NCBI RefSeq assembly: GCF_047345415.1
Contig: NZ_JBLFEP010000002.1
Location: forward strand, 434,001-498,000
Length of the DNA stretch: 64,000 nucleotides
DNA from: Maribacter_C sp947494565
GTDB lineage: Bacteria > Bacteroidota > Bacteroidia > Flavobacteriales > Flavobacteriaceae
Reading direction: 5' to 3'
Part shown: positions 1 to 7,822 of the stretch, one piece after another
Layout: the number at the start of each line of letters is the position of its first letter
Numbering within the stretch: the stretch's first letter is position 1
Program-made: the position numbers and the translations under genes
Notes under the pieces: generated by a model
Database searches by the model: none
What the model was told of the DNA's origin: nothing
The model's input: only the letters and a program-made list of their open reading frames with translations

Positions 1-1326
1 GGTTATTTCGTCTTTTTTGGCTTGGAGTGCAGCGGGATTCAGTGAGGATAGCTCTGAACTTTTGGACATCATTTGAAACGCTATGAATTCAACGATGATT
101 ACCGCGCCATCGATGATGATTCCGAAGTCGATGGCCCCTAAGCTCATGAGGTTGGCGTCTACACCAAAAATATACATGAGCGATAGGGCGAACAGTAAGC
201 AGAGCGGTATGACCGAGGCGACAACCAGCCCAGACCTTAAGTTGCCCAATAGCAACACCACTACGAAAATAACAATTAGAAAACCCAGAATCAGATTTTC
301 GAAAACCGTAAGTGTTGTTTTTGCGATAAGCTCACTTCGATCTAAAAACGGATTGATGTAAACTCCTTCCGGCAACGATTTCGAGATGATGGCCACACGT
401 TCGTTTACGGCATCGATTACCTGTTTAGAGTTGGCGCCTTTGAGCATCATCACTTGCCCTAACACCTTTTCACCTTCCCCGTTTCCGGTAATCGCACCGA
501 AACGGGTAGCACTTCCGAAACCGACCTGCGCCACATCTTTTATATAGACGGGAATGCCTTTTTTTAGTGTCACCACAATGTTTCGGATATCCTCTAGGTT
601 TTTGACCAAACCTTCGCCACGAATAAAATAGGCTTGGTTCACTTTTTCGATATATCCACCGCCGGCCACACTGTTGTTCAGTTCCAATGCAGTGAATACG
701 TCCTGAGCCGAAATACCCATAGCATTGAGTTTCTCTGTCGTGATCGCTATTTCATATTGTTTGAGAAATCCGCCCCAAGTATTCACTTCTACAACACCGG
801 GAATACCCGAAAGTTGGCGTTTGACGATCCAGTCTTGAATGGTTCGTAGGTCAGTGGCGTCGTAACGGTCTTTATATTCCGGTTTTACATCGAGAATGTA
901 CTGGTAGATTTCGCCCAAGCCGGTGGTAATCGGTCCCATTTCAGGTGTGCCGAATCCTTCAGGTATTTTTTCTGCTGCGGATTTGATTTTTTCCGCCAGC
1001 AACTGTCTAGGCAAGTAGGTGCCCAAGTCATCCTCAAAGACTACGGTAACCACGGAAAGTCCGAATTTCGAAACCGAGCGAATTTCTTTTACGCCCGGTA
1101 AGTTGGCCATCTCTAGTTCAACGGGATAGGTGATGAACTGCTCCATATCCTGTGTGGAAAGGTTTCTTGAGGTAGTGAGTACCTGCACTTGATTATTGGT
1201 CACGTCGGGCACGGCTCCTATGGGAATCTGTGTCAACGAGTAGCTACCGAAACCAATGATAAATGCGGTAAACAGGAATACGACGAACTTGTTACGTATA
1301 CTGAAATTGATGATGTATGAAAGCAT
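1..1326 (-). CDS. CzcA-type heavy-metal RND efflux pump, N-terminal part
   Basis: This is the inner-membrane proton-driven subunit of a tripartite metal exporter; the C-terminal part lies outside the window, so about 442 of an expected ~1,000 or more residues are visible. It starts at MLSYIINFSI with the first membrane helix at about residues 12-30, followed by the porter domain and then a cluster of helices from about residue 345. Helix 4 contains AIDFGIIIDGAVIIVE, the D-D-E pattern that the HME branch of RND pumps uses in proton coupling; this form is usual for pumps of divalent cations such as Zn, Co or Cd rather than Cu/Ag, but I would not fix the metal. It follows a His-rich small protein by 71 bp and is the last visible member of a long minus-strand run. 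Partner membrane-fusion and outer-membrane subunits are not in view. Confidence 0.93.
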   Translation of the reverse strand, partial: MLSYIINFSIRNKFVVFLFTAFIIGFGSYSLTQIPIGAVPDVTNNQVQVLTTSRNLSTQDMEQFITYPVELEMANLPGVKEIRSVSKFGLSVVTVVFEDDLGTYLPRQLLAEKIKSAAEKIPEGFGTPEMGPITTGLGEIYQYILDVKPEYKDRYDATDLRTIQDWIVKRQLSGIPGVVEVNTWGGFLKQYEIAITTEKLNAMGISAQDVFTALELNNSVAGGGYIEKVNQAYFIRGEGLVKNLEDIRNIVVTLKKGIPVYIKDVAQVGFGSATRFGAITGNGEGEKVLGQVMMLKGANSKQVIDAVNERVAIISKSLPEGVYINPFLDRSELIAKTTLTVFENLILGFLIVIFVVVLLLGNLRSGLVVASVIPLCLLFALSLMYIFGVDANLMSLGAIDFGIIIDGAVIIVEFIAFQMMSKSSELSSLNPAALQAKKDEIT

Positions 1327-1397
1327 AATCCATATAAATTGATTGTATAAACCACAGTGCCTTAGGGCATGTGGCATTCAAAATTTAAAAAGTGGAA

Positions 1398-1796
1398 TTA
1401 TGCTTGCCGGGGCGGCTGAAGAAGACCTTCCTGTACGAGAGAGCGGTAGGAAGCCTGATAAAAGAAATTCGGATTGGGATCCACTGAAAAGTCCACTCCC
1501 AAGGTATTATCCGGGGTTTGGTAGAGTACATGGGCATACAATGTCAGGGTTTGACTTTGATGTTGAAAGGGCAGTCGCTCGTGCTCTTCTTTTTCCTCTT
1601 GATGTTTTTTACTATGTTCCGCTTTCAATTCGCCATAATGCTTTGAGATAAAAACAAAGAAATTATCCCCGTACTCCTCAGCATGAAATTGCGCGTGTTC
1701 GATAAGCTCATCCAATTCTACAAGATCATCGAAATGAACATTGAGGCTCTGGATCAAAATGAGCATAGAAATCGCTATGGACGTGATTTTAAGCAT
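1398..1796 (-). CDS. His-rich small exported protein next to CzcA
   Basis: This 132-residue protein has a hydrophobic N-terminus (about residues 4-17) that could be a signal peptide or anchor. The middle is rich in His and Glu (HAQFH, KHYGEL, AEHSKKHQEEKEEHE, FQHQSQ). I do not recognise a named family. Histidine clusters beside a metal RND pump suggest metal binding or buffering in the periplasm; this is inference. The ATG at the right end is the only good start in frame. It lies between the SCO gene (76 bp upstream) and czcA (71 bp downstream), all on the minus strand. Confidence 0.7.
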   Translation of the reverse strand: MLKITSIAISMLILIQSLNVHFDDLVELDELIEHAQFHAEEYGDNFFVFISKHYGELKAEHSKKHQEEKEEHERLPFQHQSQTLTLYAHVLYQTPDNTLGVDFSVDPNPNFFYQASYRSLVQEGLLQPPRQA

Positions 1797-1872
1797 AGTA
1801 TCTTATCCCTAAAGATAAGAAATTTGACCACTATTGGGGTTTCTTTTGCACCAGAATGTATTTCTTGGCGGC

Positions 1873-2568
1873 TTACCCCTCGCTTTTCAAGGTTTTGACG
1901 TCAGTAACCAATTGGGCAATGGATGCGCGATTCAACCCATTGTAGATACCGCGAATATGTTTGTTCTTATCAATGAGCAAGAAGTTCTCCGTATGCAGAA
2001 AGTCATTGATATCCTTCGGGATACCTAAATCGTTTTCGACGAAATAATGGTTTCTTCCCAGGGTATAAATTTCCATTTTATCCCCAGTGACCAAATGCCA
2101 TTTTTCATTGAGAATACCATTTTTCTCCGCATACTTTTTAAGCACCGGTATCGAATCAAGGGTCGGGGTCACCGAATGCGATAGCAATAATATATCGGGA
2201 TCTTCCTTGAAGACCTCTTGTAGTTTTAGCATATTTCCGGTCATTTTAAGGCAAATGCCGGGGCAACTGGTAAAAAAGAAATCGGCAATGTATATTTTGT
2301 CATCAAAGGTTTTATGGGAAACGGTATCGCCCAATTGATTGACCAACCTAAACTCTGGAATTGTATGAAACCCTTTCTCTTCTTCGCTATTTGGGGTCAA
2401 CCAATGGGGCGTGAACGTCTCATCGGAATAGTAGGGCAGATACTCCACCCTACTCGTTTCCAATACTTCGGTGCGTTCTTTCTTTATTTCGTGTTTGCAA
2501 CTTGTAAAAAGTGCGCCAAGAAACAGTACGAGCAGTACGCTTTTAGTTACTTCTGACAACAATCTCAT
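1873..2568 (-). CDS. SCO1/SenC family copper-handling lipoprotein
   Basis: SCO proteins have a thioredoxin fold, sit on the periplasmic side of the membrane and deliver copper or reduce thiols for cytochrome oxidase assembly. This 231-residue copy has a lipobox (GALFTSC, lipid Cys about 24), the metal-binding FFFTSCPGICLKM (CxxxC) and the later LLSHSVTPTLDS segment that carries the third ligand His. Its first 26 bp overlap the end of the MORN-type gene upstream, which implies translational coupling. A second SCO gene lies at 30974-31642. The setting beside a metal pump suggests a metal-stress or metalation role rather than only oxidase assembly. Confidence 0.92.
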   Translation of the reverse strand: MRLLSEVTKSVLLVLFLGALFTSCKHEIKKERTEVLETSRVEYLPYYSDETFTPHWLTPNSEEEKGFHTIPEFRLVNQLGDTVSHKTFDDKIYIADFFFTSCPGICLKMTGNMLKLQEVFKEDPDILLLSHSVTPTLDSIPVLKKYAEKNGILNEKWHLVTGDKMEIYTLGRNHYFVENDLGIPKDINDFLHTENFLLIDKNKHIRGIYNGLNRASIAQLVTDVKTLKSEG

Positions 2569-3145
2569 CTTCTAATCGATAACATGAATTCGCGCGTCGC
2601 ATTCCGAAAATACGTCCGTTTTTGGCCTCGTAATTAACGTACAACGTACCATTCTCTAGCCATGCTTTTTGCAATCCTTCCTCCCTGTCATTGGTCAATT
2701 GGCGTTCTTTGGCAAGTTGACCGGTAGCATACCACTTCTTTTCGACCCCATTCTTTTTTCCGTTCAAGTAGTGTACTTCATGACCGAGTTGTCCATTTTC
2801 CCACCAGCTCTTATAACTTCCCGTCAAACGGTTTTGTTTGTAGTGTGATTCCACGCGAAGCACACCGTTTTTAGACCAACGTTTTGCAATACCCTCTCGC
2901 TTCCCTTGATAAAAACCAAGCCTTTCTTGCAATACCCCATTCGTATGGTGTTTTACGGAATAACCATTGAACGGCCGATTGTTGAAATACCATTTCCCTT
3001 TGATTGGATCAAGTACCAGTGCACTTTTCAAGACTTCCACGCTATCGATCACTAGCACTTTATCAACAAGGGTGTCGTTAACGGGCACCTCTTGTCGACA
3101 GCTCAAAATGAACAGCATAGTAATGAGTAGCGAATACGTTTTCAT
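2543..3145 (-). CDS. MORN/YwqK-type repeat lipoprotein
   Basis: This 200-residue protein starts at MKTYSLLITMLFILSC, giving a lipoprotein signal with Cys at residue 16. The frame stays open further upstream, but that part overlaps the YHYH gene and lacks a credible start. The body has about five repeats of the form G-x-W-x-x-NG-x-L (KRWSKNGVLRVE, KSWWENGQLGHE, KKWYATGQLAKE, KAWLENGTLYVN), the pattern seen in MORN/YwqK-type beta-repeat proteins. The biochemical role is unknown. It begins 10 bp after the YHYH gene and overlaps the SCO gene by 26 bp, so these three are very likely one transcript. Confidence 0.82.
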   Translation of the reverse strand: MKTYSLLITMLFILSCRQEVPVNDTLVDKVLVIDSVEVLKSALVLDPIKGKWYFNNRPFNGYSVKHHTNGVLQERLGFYQGKREGIAKRWSKNGVLRVESHYKQNRLTGSYKSWWENGQLGHEVHYLNGKKNGVEKKWYATGQLAKERQLTNDREEGLQKAWLENGTLYVNYEAKNGRIFGMRRANSCYRLEDEIVVRSN

Positions 3146-3155
3146 CCGTCTGGTT

Positions 3156-3929
3156 TTAATAGCCTTGAAAAGGACCTGCAAAGGCGATATAGGATCCTGT
3201 GGTCGAATACAACTCGTTGATGATGTGATAGTGGTATTCCTCTTCACCATCGGAGTATTGTGTGGCATGGGTATGCCCTCCGGAGCTATCCAAGTCAGTT
3301 GGGTAGGTTCCGGTGGAATTACACTTTCGTCCGTACAGAAAAACACCATCGAGAAGGATACCCACCAGTTCGGCATCGTCATCGGTGAATGCCTTTGGTT
3401 CTAAGTGATAGTGATACACACTTGGTCCGATATGAGCTCCCGTCCAGTCCAAACTGCCTGCAGCCTGATCTAAAGCACCATTTCCTTCTTGATCATTAAA
3501 AATATACGACCCACTCACCGCGATACCGATGATACCTAATTCGGTGGAAACTGTATTTCCTGTTAAATCAGGACTTGCGTCAACAGTTATCGTTGCTGCC
3601 TGGTTGCGATCCGTAATTCTAGTCGGGGTGAGACGTACCTCTGGTTCCTCTTTGTACAGGTCGCTGTCCTCTCCCCAATAAACGGTTTCGTGATCGGGGA
3701 GCCCCGTTGTTTCGATAACGACATCGGAACCATCTAGAAAAATCGTGACTGCATCTGCATTAAAGGCCTCGAACGCTGCATGTAATTCTGTTGGGGTATC
3801 GTCTTCAGCTTCTTCATCTGTACTAAGGTCGTCGGTTGCATCATTACTGCAGGCCAAAAAGGCCACGGCCGTTACAATTAAAATGAATGTAAGTTGTCCA
3901 GGTTGTTTCATTATGCTATACTTCTTCAT
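3156..3929 (-). CDS. YHYH-domain lipoprotein
   Basis: This 257-residue exported protein carries the family signature twice: YHYHLEP in the middle and YHYHI near the C-terminus, with a GGHTHATQYSDGEEE stretch between them. The N-terminus has a lipobox (VAFLACS) followed by an acidic linker typical of surface lipoproteins. YHYH proteins are widespread in marine bacteria and their function is not established; the His/Tyr pairs look suited to metal binding (inference). The start MKKYSIMKQ is used here; a Met six codons later is an alternative. It sits 105 bp after the CotH gene and 10 bp before the MORN-type gene. Confidence 0.88.
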   Translation of the reverse strand: MKKYSIMKQPGQLTFILIVTAVAFLACSNDATDDLSTDEEAEDDTPTELHAAFEAFNADAVTIFLDGSDVVIETTGLPDHETVYWGEDSDLYKEEPEVRLTPTRITDRNQAATITVDASPDLTGNTVSTELGIIGIAVSGSYIFNDQEGNGALDQAAGSLDWTGAHIGPSVYHYHLEPKAFTDDDAELVGILLDGVFLYGRKCNSTGTYPTDLDSSGGHTHATQYSDGEEEYHYHIINELYSTTGSYIAFAGPFQGY

Positions 3930-4034
3930 GTTTTCATTTTTTTAGGGATTATACTTTTGATTTTTATGAAAGAGCTCCACAAGTATCCATGAAGCTCTTT
4001 TCATCAAACTAAGAACCAATCAAAATTTTGTCGT

Positions 4035-5513
4035 TTAATTCGTTAAGTAATTAGCTGCAGCCGCAGTGCGTTGGGCAACATGGGCGTTCAATTCGCTTAT
4101 GGCTGCCTGAAAATCAGAATTAGAGTTCAAGAACGTATATCCTGCTAATTCCGAAGTGGCATACGATTCGATCAATGATGCATAGGTTGCATAGGTCGAT
4201 TGTAGCGTCGCTGTTTCAAAGGGCCCGTCAATGACTTGCTGTACATAATTATCATAAATGGCCCTATATGCTTCATCTGCATACAGATACTCGATCAACG
4301 GCCACTCGCTTGAGTCCAAGTCCGAGAAATCAAGATCCAATGCGCCATTTCTATTTCCTTCTTGAAGGGCCTCATTATTATCCCAGGGAATCCATGTGAG
4401 TTTGTCGTTATCCGGATTATTGTACAGATAGTAGTTGTGTGGCATTCTACCATAGGTGTCCCAATTTTGTATAACCGTATTTACCGCGAGATAGTTCAAG
4501 AAAACATCGGTATCGAAAACAGCATCTAAATTAGAGCGCCATGTAGCGGGGTCCGTTGTTCGAATATCGTCATGTAAGGCATCGAACAAGGCTTCAATAT
4601 CACTCCAATCAGCTTCGTCTTCGTTGGTCTTTTTCTCAAAGCCATCTTCATTGAACGTGCCGTACGCAAAGTTTGCCCCATCCTCTTCAGGCTTATAGAG
4701 ATTGCCATCATCACTTGAGAATTGCGTGTCGAGTACGGTACCATCAACTTCTTCGACTAAGGTGTATAATCCAAAATATTCCGGACCGTCACCGTGATCT
4801 ACGTACAGAGTATAAAAAGCGGTATTGGAAACCGCCAAGCCTGCATTTGCGAATACATCGGCCGCTACTTTTTCCCTTAAGAAAGACCTATCGTTATAAT
4901 TGTTTTTCAGATTGAATTTCTTAAAGCCGTAAAAACGTTGATTATCAATTTGCGGATAATCATCCTCGTACTCGTCAAAATCCATTTTAAAGGCCAATTT
5001 TAAAATTCCAGCTCCCCATGCTCCGGCCAAACTGGAATTCCCCTTAAAGCGTAGGCCCACTTTGTACCATTCTTTGCCGTTGTAAAAAACGGATGCGGGT
5101 ACAAAAATCGGATCCTCATCTGAAAAAGTGATTCCGCCACCAGGTCCTCCCGGGCCTCCAGGCCCGTTACCCGTGCTGCCAAAATCACCATATAAATCGG
5201 TCATATCGTTGAGCATAAGTTGCCAGTTCTCTTCGGAGATGACAAAATCGAAGCGTTTGACCGTAGTGTTGTCAAATACCTCCTCAAAGTTGGGATCAGC
5301 ATCATTACTGTGGGTTTCCGTTGTCCAATCCGTGGCCACAAAGTCGGCGTCCTCAACGGTATTGGCATCGTCATCTGTTTCAGAATCATCGACCACCGAA
5401 GAATCATCTTCAGCTTCTACTACGGGATCATCATCAGAACAACCCGTACATAAGAAGGTTGCCAGAACTAAAACACTTAAAGGGGCTATGGATTTGAATA
5501 CTAACTTTTTCAT
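4035..5513 (-). CDS. CotH-family secreted kinase-like lipoprotein
   Basis: CotH proteins are distant protein-kinase-fold enzymes; Bacillus CotH phosphorylates spore-coat proteins. This 492-residue copy has a lipobox with Cys25, a long Asp/Glu-rich linker (26-60) and a Gly/Pro insert (GPGGPGGPGGG, about 117-127). The kinase-like core shows RFKGNSS (155-161), FNLKNNYNDRSFLREK (200-215), EEVDG (254-258), QNWDTYGRMPHNYYLY (349-364) and IPWDNNEAL (375-383). The Asp residues of NWD and PWD are the expected catalytic or metal-binding positions. The final acidic residue often seen after PWD is Asn here. Being lipidated, it would act on extracytoplasmic proteins. It follows the EF-hand gene by 29 bp. 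Confidence 0.9.
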   Translation of the reverse strand: MKKLVFKSIAPLSVLVLATFLCTGCSDDDPVVEAEDDSSVVDDSETDDDANTVEDADFVATDWTTETHSNDADPNFEEVFDNTTVKRFDFVISEENWQLMLNDMTDLYGDFGSTGNGPGGPGGPGGGITFSDEDPIFVPASVFYNGKEWYKVGLRFKGNSSLAGAWGAGILKLAFKMDFDEYEDDYPQIDNQRFYGFKKFNLKNNYNDRSFLREKVAADVFANAGLAVSNTAFYTLYVDHGDGPEYFGLYTLVEEVDGTVLDTQFSSDDGNLYKPEEDGANFAYGTFNEDGFEKKTNEDEADWSDIEALFDALHDDIRTTDPATWRSNLDAVFDTDVFLNYLAVNTVIQNWDTYGRMPHNYYLYNNPDNDKLTWIPWDNNEALQEGNRNGALDLDFSDLDSSEWPLIEYLYADEAYRAIYDNYVQQVIDGPFETATLQSTYATYASLIESYATSELAGYTFLNSNSDFQAAISELNAHVAQRTAAAANYLTN

Positions 5514-5542
5514 GATACTGCGTTTCTAGAATTGAAAATTGT

Positions 5543-5845
5543 CTATTGTTTCCCTTGCGGCCTTCCTTGACCTCGTTTCGGCTTGGGGGCCTTTTCCAAT
5601 TCTTCCTTTGAAATGAAGCCATCTTCGTCCGTATCGATTTTTGCAAAATCGTTTTTCAGCGGTCCTTTTACTTCCTCTTTTGAAATAAGTCCATCTTCAT
5701 CGGCATCCAAATCGGTAAAGACTTGCTCTATGGTGGGCCGTTCACGATTCTGCCTTCTTTGGTCAGATTGGCCAAAGGCATTACAAGATGTGAATAGAAA
5801 GAAGCCGCCTATCAGTATTCCAAATTTTAAACTGTTGTTTTTCAT
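5543..5845 (-). CDS. Small two-EF-hand exported protein
   Basis: The 100-residue product has a signal peptide with a possible lipobox (FFLFTSC, Cys21) and two canonical EF-hand loops, at residues 47-58 (DADEDGLISKEE) and 71-82 (DTDEDGFISKEE). All Ca-liganding positions 1, 3, 5 and 12 are acidic, so calcium binding is likely. The C-terminus is basic and Gly-rich. It is the first gene of the minus-strand run leading to CotH, 29 bp ahead of it, and faces the divergent LytS/LytTR genes across a 191-bp gap. A calcium-sensing or calcium-donating partner for the CotH protein is a plausible inference. Confidence 0.88.
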   Translation of the reverse strand: MKNNSLKFGILIGGFFLFTSCNAFGQSDQRRQNRERPTIEQVFTDLDADEDGLISKEEVKGPLKNDFAKIDTDEDGFISKEELEKAPKPKRGQGRPQGKQ

Positions 5846-5978
5846 GTTTTTCGTGTATTTCTGTTTCTACTTTGAGTGTAAATCTCCGTTTTAGTTTAAT
5901 GCCGAATGGCTGATTTCAGTGAATGGGTGTTGGTTTTAAGCGGATGGCGGTTCTTGTTGGGCAAACTACTTTTTAAGC

Positions 5979-5990
5979 GTTGACGTCAAC
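5979..5990. promoter_or_regulatory. 12-bp perfect palindrome in the divergent intergenic region
   Basis: GTTGACGTCAAC is a perfect palindrome in the 191-bp space between the EF-hand gene (left) and the sensor kinase gene (right), 46 bp before the kinase start. Its position suits an operator acting on either divergent promoter. LytTR regulators usually bind direct repeats, so it is not clearly the site of the neighbouring response regulator. Confidence 0.4.
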
Positions 5991-6036
5991 CCGATTTCCG
6001 GGAATCAAATGATTTTAATTTCCTTTTATTTGCAGT

Positions 6037-7107
6037 ATGAACCAACTCAAACGATTTCTTTTTCAGATAGCCTTGTGGCTCTTGATATGGCTGACTGCTT
6101 GGTTTTTTTTAGGGGAGGATATCCAATTTTTAAAGGAGAACGGCTTCGTGTTTCTCTTCCAGATTCTTGTCGTGGCCTTATTGATATTTTATACGGCTCC
6201 CGCACTTTTATTCAAAAAGAAATATGTACTGTTTATTACACTGTCGATAGGCCTTGTTTTGTTGTGTACGTTCCTCATTCCGAATGGGTCGGGAGTTCAA
6301 GGAGGTGGGGCACCTCCCGGATTTAGACCAGGGCCCGGTATTGGTCCGCCACCAGGGGCGGATATGGATCTGTCACGGCCCCCACAGCGGAAACCTCCTC
6401 CTAGATTTTTAATCAATGTGCTGATGCTATCCATTGCCTATATGGCCGCTACTTTCATGGAAACGTTTCTATTTGCCCGAAAGAAGGAAGAAGAAATCGT
6501 TGTTAACAAGAGTGAGGCCCTACAGACCGAACTCAAGCTCCTCAAATCGCAGATCAACCCTCATTTTTTATTCAATTCATTGAATAATATTTATGCGCTT
6601 TCGGTCATAGATTCGGGCAAAACGCAACAGAGTATCAGCTATCTTTCCGATATGCTCCGTTATGTATTGTACGAATGTGAACAAGAATTGGTTCCTTTGG
6701 AAAAAGAGGTCACCTATATCACCAATTATATCAAGCTCTTTTCTTTGAAGAGTAGCAAAACGTATCCGATCGAAAGCGATTTTCAAGTGTCAAACGGTGG
6801 GGTCAGAATCGCACCGATGCTCTTCATCCCCTTTGTCGAGAATGCACTAAAGCACAGTAACATTGAAAAAATAACGGATACGTTCATTCGCATGAACCTT
6901 AAGGCGGATGAGCACCGCATTCATTTCGAAATTGAGAATAGTCTTCCCAAAACCACTGTGATGAAAGATGAGGTGGGGGGTATCGGTATTGAAAATGTAA
7001 AAAAACGATTGGCTATCTTGTATCCCGGGCGGCATGAATTGGTGATCAATGAAACCTCCCTGGCATTTAAAGTGAACCTGAATATTGATGTGAATGGCAA
7101 AAATTAA
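6037..7107 (+). CDS. LytS/YehU-type sensor histidine kinase
   Basis: This 356-residue kinase has four predicted membrane helices (about 9-25, 36-55, 63-82, 126-147). Between helices 3 and 4 is an unusual Gly/Pro-rich loop (about 84-122). The cytoplasmic part has the His_kinase signature LKSQINPHFLFNSLNNIYAL with phospho-acceptor His176, and the ATPase N-box ENALKHS followed by GGIGIENVKKRL. It has no periplasmic sensor domain, so the membrane part or loop is the likely sensor. Its last 14 bp overlap the response-regulator gene, so the two are co-translated. It diverges from the EF-hand/CotH run and may control it (inference from position). Confidence 0.94.
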   Translation: MNQLKRFLFQIALWLLIWLTAWFFLGEDIQFLKENGFVFLFQILVVALLIFYTAPALLFKKKYVLFITLSIGLVLLCTFLIPNGSGVQGGGAPPGFRPGPGIGPPPGADMDLSRPPQRKPPPRFLINVLMLSIAYMAATFMETFLFARKKEEEIVVNKSEALQTELKLLKSQINPHFLFNSLNNIYALSVIDSGKTQQSISYLSDMLRYVLYECEQELVPLEKEVTYITNYIKLFSLKSSKTYPIESDFQVSNGGVRIAPMLFIPFVENALKHSNIEKITDTFIRMNLKADEHRIHFEIENSLPKTTVMKDEVGGIGIENVKKRLAILYPGRHELVINETSLAFKVNLNIDVNGKN

Positions 7108-7768
7108 GTGTGTGGTGGTCGACGACGAGGAATTGGCGCGAACGCTACTTTCGACCTATATCGACAAATTGGATTTCTTGGAGCTGGTCGGATCGGCGGA
7201 AAACCCCTTGGAGGTGATACACCTCATGAAGGAAACCCCCGTGGATCTCTTGTTTTTGGACATACAGATGCCCGAATTGAAGGGAACCGATTTCGCCAAG
7301 ACCGTGGGTTCCGACATCAAGATTATCTTCACTACGGCCTATTCGGAATACGCATTGGAAGGATACGAACTAAATGCCTTGGATTATTTATTGAAACCGA
7401 TCACCTTCGAACGCTTCTTAAAGGCGGTACAGAAATTTGAATTCCCATCCGAAAAAAAGACCCCGGATTCGTTTACCATAAAATCGGGCTACGATTTACA
7501 CAAAGTGAGCTATTCCGAGATTCTGTATATGGAAAGCGATAGTGAATATGTGACCTATCACCTTGCCGACCGGAAAATCATGAGCAATCAACGTTTAAAG
7601 GGGCTGGAAAAAGAACTGCCCGCCCATCTTTTTATTCGGGTACATCGATCTTATATCGTGAACCGAAGCAAAGTCACCGGCCTAAAGAGTAGGGATCTAT
7701 TGCTGGGGGAAGTTAAAATTCCCGTTAGTGATAGCTATTATGAAAAGGTAAAAGAGGAGTTGTTTTAG
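7094..7768 (+). CDS. LytTR-family response regulator
   Basis: This 224-residue protein has an N-terminal receiver domain with the acidic pocket VVVDDEE, phospho-acceptor Asp56 in LLFLDIQMPELKG, the Thr of IIFTTAYSEYA and the Lys of LLKPI. A LytTR DNA-binding domain occupies residues ~120-224 (IKSGYDLHKVSYSEILYMES, FIRVHRSYIVN). The ATG overlaps the kinase gene by 14 bp. LytTR regulators bind direct repeats upstream of a few target genes, often next door; the divergent EF-hand/CotH/metal run is the nearest candidate. Confidence 0.95.
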   Translation: MAKIKCVVVDDEELARTLLSTYIDKLDFLELVGSAENPLEVIHLMKETPVDLLFLDIQMPELKGTDFAKTVGSDIKIIFTTAYSEYALEGYELNALDYLLKPITFERFLKAVQKFEFPSEKKTPDSFTIKSGYDLHKVSYSEILYMESDSEYVTYHLADRKIMSNQRLKGLEKELPAHLFIRVHRSYIVNRSKVTGLKSRDLLLGEVKIPVSDSYYEKVKEELF

Positions 7769-7822
7769 GGGTATTGCCTTCATTGTTTTTAGCCGTACCA
7801 CCGCTTTTTATGGGAAGTGTAC

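Noticed and set aside
2967..3404. 145-residue plus-strand frame opposite the MORN and YHYH genes
   Set aside because: Both minus-strand genes have clear domains, so this is a shadow frame.
5128..5529. 133-residue plus-strand frame opposite the CotH gene
   Set aside because: It is a shadow of the Gly/Pro and Asp/Ser-rich coding sequence of CotH on the other strand.
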